Part shown: one piece after another, positions 22,308 to 29,284 of the stretch
Layout of the letters: each line of letters begins with the position of its first letter
Position numbering within the stretch: position 1 is the stretch's first letter
Assembly (NCBI GenBank): GCA_964467615.1
Contig: CAYXRK010000026.1
Coordinates: forward strand, 1-34,742
DNA length: 34,742 nt
Direction of reading: 5' to 3'
Source of the DNA: CAYXRK01 sp964467615
Lineage (GTDB): Bacteria; Hydrogenedentota; Hydrogenedentia; Hydrogenedentales; GCA-2746185
Program-made: the position numbers and the translations under genes
The notes under the pieces: model-generated
What the model saw: only the letters and a program-made list of their open reading frames with translations
Told to the model about the DNA's origin: nothing
The model's database searches: none

Positions 22308-24152
22308 ATGTGCGGCATCGCGGGCATGGTGATGATCGATTCAGCCGCCATAGCTGACGAGGCCGCCGTGCAACGCATGACGGACGCCTTGGTCCATCGC
22401 GGGCCCGATTCCGGGGGCGTGTGGACATCGCGCAACGCCGCGTTGGGCGCGCGACGCTTGCGGGTTCTGGACCTCGCAGCGGGCGAACAACCGTTGACGT
22501 CGCCAGACGACCGCTACGTCATCGTCTACAACGGCGAGATCTACAACCATCGCGAAGTGCGCGTGGAACTAGAAACTAAGGGCGTCACGTTCAAGACGCA
22601 CTGCGACACCGAAACGGTCCTCGCTGCGTACGCCGCTTGGGGCACGAACTGTCTCGCCCGCTTCAACGGCATGTTCGCGTTCGCGATCCATGACACTCAC
22701 GAAAACACCCTGTTCCTCGCGCGGGACCGGCTCGGCGTGAAGCCCCTGTTCTATTCGCAGACTCCCGATGCTTTCGTATTCGCGTCCGAACTGGATGCCC
22801 TCATGCGCTCGCAACTCCTGCCGCGCGACATCGATCGCGAGTCGCTCGCCGACTATTTCCGCTATCTATACGTCCCCGCGCCGGACACGATCTACCGTGG
22901 TATCTCGAAACTACTGCCTGGCGAATCCATCTTGCTAAAGAACGGCCGTATGGAAACCCAACGCTGGTGGTCGCCGCGCCTAAACATCGATTCCTCGTGG
23001 ACCTTAGATTCCGCGGCGGAACGATTTCGCGAACTGTTGTTCGATTCGGTGCGTCTCCGCCTCATTTCGGACGTGCCCCTCGGCGCGTTTCTTTCGGGCG
23101 GAGTCGATTCCTCGTGCGTTGTGGCCGCGATGGCCCAACACGCCGCAACCATCAAAACCTTTTCGATCGGGTTCGACGATGCCGCGGCGAACGAACTTCC
23201 CTACGCCCGCGAAGTCGCCACGCGGTTCGGCACGCACCACACCGAGGAAATTGTCCGGCCGGACGCGGTGGCGCTGTTACCGCAAATTGTCCGCCACTTC
23301 GGAGAACCCTTCGCCGACTCCTCCGCGATACCTACGTGGTACGTGTCGCAACTGGCCCGTCGGAACGTGACCGTCGCGCTGTCGGGCGACGGCGGCGATG
23401 AACTCTTCGCGGGCTACGATTGGACGCGCATGAATCGTCTGGTCGCGCGCTACCGGCGCGTTCCTGGCGGAATTCGGCGTCTGATCGATCTCGCATTGGG
23501 GGCCCTCCCCGATTCCGAGCGGATTCGCAAGCTGGCGCGCTTCTCGGCCGATTCGTTCCTCTCGCCGCTCGAGAGCTTTCGCCGCAGGCAAACCAGTTTC
23601 AGCCCGCGCGAACTCGACGAACTTCTACTCGGTGGCGCGACTGCAACGCGCGACCGCTTTGCCGAGGTCGCCACTCCGGCGGAAACGATGAATAGCGACG
23701 ACTGGATGCTCCTTCACGACCTGCTCATGTATCTGCCGGACGACATTCTGACGAAAGTGGATCGCATGAGCATGGCCCATGCGCTCGAGGCGCGCGTCCC
23801 GCTGCTCGACTATCGACTGGTCGAGTTCGCGATGACCGTGCCGTTCCACCTCAAAGCCGCCCATGGCGTCACCAAGCGCGTGATGAAACACGCGTGTGGA
23901 GACTTGCTTCCAGAATCCGTGATGCGCCAACGCAAACGCGGGTTCGCGATACCGATTCACAAGTGGTTTCGCGGCCCGCTACGCGAGATATTCCACGACA
24001 CCGTACTGAGCAAATCCGCGCGGTCGCGCGAGTCCATCGACACCAAAGCCGCCGCGAGATTTCTCGATCGCCACACTCAGCGCGGAGAGGACCTTGGACA
24101 CCACTTGTGGGCCGTGTTAGTGCTCGAACACTGGCTTGCCGCCGCGAGATAG
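22308..24152 (+). CDS. asnB: AsnB-type glutamine-hydrolysing asparagine synthase / amidotransferase
   Basis: The start at ATG 22308 is fixed by the N-terminal nucleophile Cys2 (MCGIAG), which must be exposed after Met removal. The 614-residue protein has a class II glutaminase domain (about 1-200: VHRGPDSGG, YNGEIYNH, ARDRLGVKPL) and an ATP-pyrophosphatase synthase domain with the PP-loop LSGGVDSS near residue 262 and LSGDGGDELFAGY. It moves ammonia from glutamine to an acyl-adenylate intermediate, classically aspartate to asparagine. At the end of a glycosyltransferase run, members of this family are often amidotransferases for surface polysaccharides, including those linked to exosortase systems. 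No exosortase is visible here, so the acceptor stays open. Confidence 0.9.
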   Translation: MCGIAGMVMIDSAAIADEAAVQRMTDALVHRGPDSGGVWTSRNAALGARRLRVLDLAAGEQPLTSPDDRYVIVYNGEIYNHREVRVELETKGVTFKTHCDTETVLAAYAAWGTNCLARFNGMFAFAIHDTHENTLFLARDRLGVKPLFYSQTPDAFVFASELDALMRSQLLPRDIDRESLADYFRYLYVPAPDTIYRGISKLLPGESILLKNGRMETQRWWSPRLNIDSSWTLDSAAERFRELLFDSVRLRLISDVPLGAFLSGGVDSSCVVAAMAQHAATIKTFSIGFDDAAANELPYAREVATRFGTHHTEEIVRPDAVALLPQIVRHFGEPFADSSAIPTWYVSQLARRNVTVALSGDGGDELFAGYDWTRMNRLVARYRRVPGGIRRLIDLALGALPDSERIRKLARFSADSFLSPLESFRRRQTSFSPRELDELLLGGATATRDRFAEVATPAETMNSDDWMLLHDLLMYLPDDILTKVDRMSMAHALEARVPLLDYRLVEFAMTVPFHLKAAHGVTKRVMKHACGDLLPESVMRQRKRGFAIPIHKWFRGPLREIFHDTVLSKSARSRESIDTKAAARFLDRHTQRGEDLGHHLWAVLVLEHWLAAAR

Positions 24153-24164
24153 TCCGCGGACTAT
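24149..24164. terminator. 16-bp perfect palindrome over the AsnB stop codon, possible weak terminator
   Basis: ATAGTCCGCGGACTAT is a perfect 16-base palindrome that includes the AsnB stop (TAG at 24150-24152). As RNA it can form a six-pair stem with a CGCG loop. A TTTT run starts 11 bases later (24176-24179), so it could terminate the glycan operon weakly. A palindromic protein-binding site is the alternative. Confidence 0.3.
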
Positions 24165-24245
24165 CCGAGCGACTGTTTTGTGTTAGCCTATTTCTTTACC
24201 ACTAAATCAATACTCCGATATCAACGTCTCTTTGAGAATCTGCAC
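24165..24245. promoter_or_regulatory. AT-rich gap, probable promoter region of the transglutaminase gene
   Basis: This stretch is clearly more AT-rich than its surroundings. It offers TTGTGT at 24178-24183 as a possible -35, with CTAAAT at 24202-24207 as a poor -10, spaced 18 bases. It is the only sizeable gap between the glycan genes and the following two genes. Confidence 0.25.
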
Positions 24246-25709
24246 ATGTCGAGAATGTCCATGCCAAATCGTGTGAGGGTCGCGACGATCGCCCGAGTGT
24301 TCCTTGTTGTCTTCATCACCTTCCCGTCGATCGCGTCCGGGATCGATCTCCAATCCATCGAAGGCACCACCTGGTTCGGCCTCTACATGAACGGCCAAAA
24401 AGTCGGCTACGGATTCAACACGCTCGACATCGCCGATAACGGATCGGTCAGCGTAATCGAAGACGCCTCCTTTAAGCTCAACATGGTCGGCATGAAGCAG
24501 GACATGCGCATCCACAGCGAGCGCCTCTACGCGGAGGACGGCGCGCTCCGCACGATCAAATCACACGTTGACGACGTAACCGGGCCAAGCGAATTCGAGG
24601 CCGTCGTGGACGAACAGGGGCTCCACCTGACTTCGCGCGTCGGGGGCCAGGAGCGCAAGGAAAGACTTCCCAAACCAAAGGAATCACTCGATGACATGAT
24701 CAAGCTCATCGCGCTAGTGAACGATCACACCAAGATCGGCGACAAGATCGACTTCAGCATATTCGAACCAATGTACCGTTCCGAAATGCAAGGAACCAGC
24801 GTAGTCACCGCAATCGAGAAACGAATGCTCGACGGCGCGGAGACGACCGTTTATACGATCGAATCCGTACTCGATCAAATGGGCATCAAAACAGTGTCCT
24901 TCGTAACGGAAGACGGCCTCACGCTCGAGGATCAGATCGCTGGCGGCATCATCACCATGCGCCTCGAACCCGAGGAGATCGCCAAAGACGTCGACTACAC
25001 GAACGACGTCATCGTCTCGAACGCGGCAACCGTTGATACGCCCATCAAAGACCCGCGCGAGCGCGACTCGATCCGCCTACGCATTGCCGGACCGCTCGAC
25101 GCCGACAACGCGATCAACGACCATAGGCAATCGTTCGAAAAGGACGGCGAGTCGTACGTGTTTACCGGACGGCGGCAATTGAAAGGCGCGCTTAGATCGC
25201 TGGATCTGCCTATCAAGGACGACTCCGTCCAGGAATGGCTCAAGCCCACCGTCTTCGTACAGAGCGACAACCCGCGCATGATCGAGAAAGCGAAGACTAT
25301 CGTCCGTGGCGAAACGGACGCATTTCGCATCGTCCAATTGTTATCTGCGTGGGTGTTCGACAACGTCAACACCACATTCTCCGCCCGCCTGACCAATAGC
25401 CTCGAAGTCCTCGACCACATGGAAGGCGACTGCACGGAGCACAGCATGCTCTTCATCGGGCTCGCGCGCGCTGCCGGCATCCCCGCCCGCGAGGCGGCGG
25501 GCCTCATCTACGTCGATGGACCACGGCCCGGTTTCTATTTCCACCAATGGGCGACGGCCTGGGTCGGCGAATGGGTCGACGTCGACCCGACCTTCGACCA
25601 ACCCATCGCCGACGCGACGCACATCAAACTCGCGCAAGGCGACCTCTTCCAGCAAACGCGCCTCCTACCCGTCATCGGGCGTCTTCACATCGAAGTCCTC
25701 GGCGACTGA
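24246..25709 (+). CDS. Secreted transglutaminase-like cysteine peptidase-fold protein
   Basis: From ATG 24246 the product has 487 residues (ATG 24255 and 24261 are alternatives; none has a strong ribosome-binding site). The N-terminus is a signal peptide (RVFLVVFITFPSIASG). Residues about 25-330 form a beta-rich region (WFGLYMNGQKVGYGFNTL and similar), as in bacterial proteins with a N-terminal DUF before a transglutaminase domain. The C-terminal transglutaminase-like domain has a full catalytic triad: Cys396 (GDCTEHS), His433 (FHQWATAW) and Asp447 (DVDPTF). These periplasmic proteins cut or cross-link peptides or act as peptidases. The gene lies 15 bases before the AsmA-like gene, so a shared envelope role is likely. 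Confidence 0.85.
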   Translation: MSRMSMPNRVRVATIARVFLVVFITFPSIASGIDLQSIEGTTWFGLYMNGQKVGYGFNTLDIADNGSVSVIEDASFKLNMVGMKQDMRIHSERLYAEDGALRTIKSHVDDVTGPSEFEAVVDEQGLHLTSRVGGQERKERLPKPKESLDDMIKLIALVNDHTKIGDKIDFSIFEPMYRSEMQGTSVVTAIEKRMLDGAETTVYTIESVLDQMGIKTVSFVTEDGLTLEDQIAGGIITMRLEPEEIAKDVDYTNDVIVSNAATVDTPIKDPRERDSIRLRIAGPLDADNAINDHRQSFEKDGESYVFTGRRQLKGALRSLDLPIKDDSVQEWLKPTVFVQSDNPRMIEKAKTIVRGETDAFRIVQLLSAWVFDNVNTTFSARLTNSLEVLDHMEGDCTEHSMLFIGLARAAGIPAREAAGLIYVDGPRPGFYFHQWATAWVGEWVDVDPTFDQPIADATHIKLAQGDLFQQTRLLPVIGRLHIEVLGD

Positions 25710-25724
25710 GCGCGGGCCGCGATC

Positions 25725-28634
25725 ATGGCCCTGCGCAAGCGTCCCCGCCGCGCACTCGTCGCATTCGCCCTGCTCTTCATCGCCGCTGGCGGTCTTTGGG
25801 TCACGGGGTTGCCGCAACGCGCGGCCCTAGAGTGGATCGCGGGCCGGGCACTCCATGCCGTCGTCACCATTGAGGGCCTCTCAACGATGGGCGGGATCCA
25901 CATTGACCGCATGCTCGTTTACGCCGACAGCGCTGATCGCAAAGCAGACCGCCCAAGCATCGTCATACGCGACGCGGACCTTGGCTACGATTTGCTCCCC
26001 TGGCGCAATGGGATTTTCCCGAAACTGGCCATCTCCGAAATCCAATTGCAGACCCGCGTCGCGCCAAACGGCGAAGAAAGCAATCTGGACTATTTCCTTT
26101 CCTACCTCGGACCGAGAGATTCGCCCCTCCCCGCCCGCTGGTTTCCGCGGACAACTTCCGTCGACCGCGTCCATGGCGCGATCCAATCGGCAGACGGCGC
26201 GTTCGCATTCGACGGACTCGGCCTCGAAGCAGCACTGGACAAATCGGGCAATCTCGTCGCCGAAGCCCGCAGTAACGCCTTCACGGGAACGTGGACCGGA
26301 TCGGGAGATCCCGTCGAACTGCGCGAAGGGTTCTTCCGCGTTGGGGCGAAGCGCACGGGCGACTCGGCCGAGCTCAGCATACTCGCCGGTTTGCCTGGGT
26401 GGTTGGAGGCGGACGGGACCATCACCGTGACGGACCCGGACGATCAACTGGAGGTGCACTCCGCGTTCAACGTCTGCCGGCTGTACGGTGATCGCGTGTC
26501 TGCGATCGTCAACCAAGTCATGCCCCTCAACATCGAATTCGGAATGGCGGACTTTTCGCAAACAGATGTCACTTTTGGTCTGGCTGCAGGCGTGATGCGG
26601 CCTCCAAACGGGAACGTCCGCGGTGCGATCACGGGCCTGCGCATCCACGACGAAAACGGCGAACTGCTGTTGGATTCAGACGTGTCGATAACGGGCGCGC
26701 TCGAGGGCGGAGACTCGGGACGCGGCACTCTCGCCATCACGCTCAACTCGGACCAACCCGCCGAGTTGCACTACACGATGGGCGAAACCGCGGGCCAGGC
26801 AACGCTTTATGTCCCGCGCTGGCCGAGAGACACCTGGCTGGCAGCCATGCCTCCTGCCGCGTCAGGCATTTTCCGCCAAGCGAACGTCCAGAACGCGGAG
26901 CTTACGGCCAATTTCTCCTGGGATGACGCGGGCTATAAATTGAACGCCGCACTCGGTGGCGATGCGCCGCGCGGACCGCTCGCGCTTTCGCTCGATGGAA
27001 GCGGAACGATCGAGGAACGATCGTTCACGGGTTCCGCCGTCGCTGTATACGCACAGGGCAAGGCGGACGCACGCATTGCGACGGCCAATGACGGCGCGTA
27101 CGCCATCGACGCCGAAATCAAGAACGCCATGCCGGAAGCGTGGATGGAACTACTCGGCGCAACACAACTGCCTGAAGACCTCGCGGCGCCACTGACGGGA
27201 ACGGTATCTATAGATCGCGGCATGGACGAAGCGATTGTCCATGCGAAACTCACCAGCTCGGCGATCACCCTTGGCCGAGTGACATTTGCGGACGCCAAGA
27301 TGTTGAGCGAACTGACCCTGAACGCGGACCTCTCGCAAATCCAGAAGGGGACCGCCGCGATTGAATCGCCCGAAGGCGCGTCACTCCACCTGTCCGACTT
27401 GACGGGAAAAACGAGTCCGCTCGATCTTCACGGAACGCTCGCAGGCTCGCTCGACTTGGCCGCGCAGGCCGCCGAACTCGGCCTGGATGATGTGTACGGT
27501 CTGGCAACTCTCACGGCGACAATCGACGCACAAGAGGAGCTACTCAGAGGCGAGTTCCAGATCGTCTCGAACGATCTAGGAAATGGCGATTGGGCCCTAC
27601 CCTATGGGAAAAAAGTTGCGGGAACCGGACAGTGGAACTTCAATCTTGACAGCAGCCTCGGCGTGCTCGAAGGTATGCGCGTAGTAGTCGCGGACGGGAC
27701 GACTATCGCCGCAGACCGTATCGACTTTAGGAACGAACCGCTGACCCTCGATGGCGCGTTCACGGTGGCAAGCGATCTTCAGCTCCTGCAGGACATGGAA
27801 TTCGTTTCCGACGCCGAGGGCACGCTGTCCGCGGATGTGCGGTTCCAGTACACGGGCGAGGCGTTACGAGCGCAATATACGATCACGAGCAACGGCGAGC
27901 GGATCGCGTTGCCCAAAGGCGCGGCCACGCTCGAACACTTCGCCGCGCAACTGACCGGGAATTACGACGAACACCTCGCCGGATCGGGGCAGGTTTCCGC
28001 CGCGATCGTGTCCGTCGCGGGTGCGCGAGGTGTCGATGTTTCCGGAACCGCTCGCATCGAAAACGACGTGCTTCTTATGCCCGACCTCCGCGGAAGCGCC
28101 CTCGGCGGATCGCTCGCCGGCGACATCCGCGTCGAGCTACTCGAAGATGGACTGCCCGCGACTATCGTCCTCGATCTCTCCGAATTCGACTTGGCCCGCC
28201 TCACCGAGGAAGTCAAACCGCCGAAAGTGAAAATGACGGGAACAGCGAACGGCCACGCGACGATTCTTTACACCGCCGAGAGACTCAAAGACTTCGACGT
28301 TACGGCGAAATCGATCCGTGGTTTCACGCTCAACCGCGATCTCGTCGAGGAAGTCCTCCAGCAGGAGTCTTTCCGCGAGTTGTTTTCGTCCGGGCCGGCG
28401 CGCAAGACATTGGAAAAGTTCCTCGGGCCCTTCGATCAGCGGCCGTTCAACTCAGCCGAACTCACGATGGGGCTGCAGGACGATCGCATACGCGGCCAGG
28501 CCGTGTTGCTCAGCGAAAAGACGAAAGACTACAACGGCCTCAACCTCACCGTAAACCTCGCGATCGACAGTGAAGCGCTCGCCGATGTCTTACGCTCGCT
28601 CGAAGATGACCAAACGCTGGACATCCATCGTTAG
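25725..28634 (+). CDS. Large AsmA-like / YdbH-like envelope protein
   Basis: The 969-residue product has an N-terminal membrane anchor (RALVAFALLFIAAGGLWVTG, residues about 9-28). A long chain of short beta strands follows, with many repeats of the form LDGSGTIEERSFTGSA, LSDLTGKTSPLDLHGTLAGSL and LRGSALGGSLAGDIRVEL, the pattern of the AsmA/TAM/YdbH repeating-beta-groove superfamily. The C-terminal region (MTGTANGHATILYTAE onward) resembles the AsmA C-terminal domain. In E. coli YdbH, TamB and YhdP span the periplasm and carry phospholipid to the outer membrane, and a similar role is inferred here. A specific family cannot be fixed by eye. No strong ribosome-binding site is visible; translation may be coupled to the gene 15 bases upstream. 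Confidence 0.72.
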   Translation: MALRKRPRRALVAFALLFIAAGGLWVTGLPQRAALEWIAGRALHAVVTIEGLSTMGGIHIDRMLVYADSADRKADRPSIVIRDADLGYDLLPWRNGIFPKLAISEIQLQTRVAPNGEESNLDYFLSYLGPRDSPLPARWFPRTTSVDRVHGAIQSADGAFAFDGLGLEAALDKSGNLVAEARSNAFTGTWTGSGDPVELREGFFRVGAKRTGDSAELSILAGLPGWLEADGTITVTDPDDQLEVHSAFNVCRLYGDRVSAIVNQVMPLNIEFGMADFSQTDVTFGLAAGVMRPPNGNVRGAITGLRIHDENGELLLDSDVSITGALEGGDSGRGTLAITLNSDQPAELHYTMGETAGQATLYVPRWPRDTWLAAMPPAASGIFRQANVQNAELTANFSWDDAGYKLNAALGGDAPRGPLALSLDGSGTIEERSFTGSAVAVYAQGKADARIATANDGAYAIDAEIKNAMPEAWMELLGATQLPEDLAAPLTGTVSIDRGMDEAIVHAKLTSSAITLGRVTFADAKMLSELTLNADLSQIQKGTAAIESPEGASLHLSDLTGKTSPLDLHGTLAGSLDLAAQAAELGLDDVYGLATLTATIDAQEELLRGEFQIVSNDLGNGDWALPYGKKVAGTGQWNFNLDSSLGVLEGMRVVVADGTTIAADRIDFRNEPLTLDGAFTVASDLQLLQDMEFVSDAEGTLSADVRFQYTGEALRAQYTITSNGERIALPKGAATLEHFAAQLTGNYDEHLAGSGQVSAAIVSVAGARGVDVSGTARIENDVLLMPDLRGSALGGSLAGDIRVELLEDGLPATIVLDLSEFDLARLTEEVKPPKVKMTGTANGHATILYTAERLKDFDVTAKSIRGFTLNRDLVEEVLQQESFRELFSSGPARKTLEKFLGPFDQRPFNSAELTMGLQDDRIRGQAVLLSEKTKDYNGLNLTVNLAIDSEALADVLRSLEDDQTLDIHR

Positions 28635-28655
28635 CGACGGCGTCCCACGCGTCCG

Positions 28656-28679
28656 TTCGCCCTGAGCTTGTCGAAGGGC
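28656..28679. repeat. Dispersed intergenic repeat of the TTCGCCCTGAGCTTGTCGAAGGGC type
   Basis: The 24-base sequence in the 81-base gap between two converging genes is an imperfect palindrome (GCCCT ... AGGGC arms). From memory, this sequence turns up between genes in many unrelated environmental bacterial genomes. Its role is unknown; here it sits where a terminator for converging genes would be expected. Only one copy is in the window. Confidence 0.5.
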
Positions 28680-28715
28680 CGGCCCGTCGCCCGTCCGTCC
28701 CCTTGCGGCCTCGTT

Positions 28716-29243
28716 CTACGCCGCCCTCACTTCAATCGCGACGCGCTCGCGAGGATCGCCCTTGCGGACCTCCAGCGACACGCCGCCACCCACGACGGAT
28801 CGCGCCGCCTCCTCCACGCTGGCCCTAAGACTCCCAATGTCCGGCGTGCGCGCGCGATCATTGGCGATGAAGAGGAAATGTTTAAGGTCGAACGCGAGTT
28901 TGTCCTTCATCTCCGGCTCGCCTTGCAGCAACCCCGCACACGTGCGCGCGCTTTGGATTACCTGCCCGATGCGCGCCGCGAAATCCCCTTCGAGCGGCTG
29001 CTTCTGGTGATACAACATCCCTGGCCGCCCGCCGACCCGATCCAGGCTCACGTTGAATTCGTGCGCGACAAGGATCACGCCCGGACCGTTGTGCATGTGG
29101 CTGTAGTCCGCCGCATCGATCAGCACACCGGGGATCGTATGCTTCTGAATCCACCGCTGAAACACGCGCATCAAGTCATACGGCCCGATGTTCTCCGCTT
29201 TCGTCGCGAAGACTTTCACGTCAAATTGGTGCAAATCCTGCAT
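28716..29243 (-). CDS. Conserved protein of unknown function in the sulfite-reductase operon
   Basis: The 175-residue product is soluble, with no signal peptide or membrane segment. It is mixed alpha/beta, with notable segments FQRWIQKHTIPGVLID, DYSHMHNGPGVILVAHE, GRPGMLYHQKQPLEGDFAARI and HFLFIANDRARTPD. The clustered His and Glu of SHMHNGPG...HE could bind metal or substrate. I recall similar proteins in other environmental bacteria next to nitrite/sulfite reductases, but know no named domain. It is the last gene of the five-gene sulfur operon, 41 bases after the reductase stop. A role in handling the reductase or its electron donor is possible but unproven. Confidence 0.6.
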   Translation of the reverse strand: MQDLHQFDVKVFATKAENIGPYDLMRVFQRWIQKHTIPGVLIDAADYSHMHNGPGVILVAHEFNVSLDRVGGRPGMLYHQKQPLEGDFAARIGQVIQSARTCAGLLQGEPEMKDKLAFDLKHFLFIANDRARTPDIGSLRASVEEAARSVVGGGVSLEVRKGDPRERVAIEVRAA

Positions 29244-29284
29244 CTACTGGGTCCTTCGGTTGGGGGGATCGCGTCCGGCCGAGC

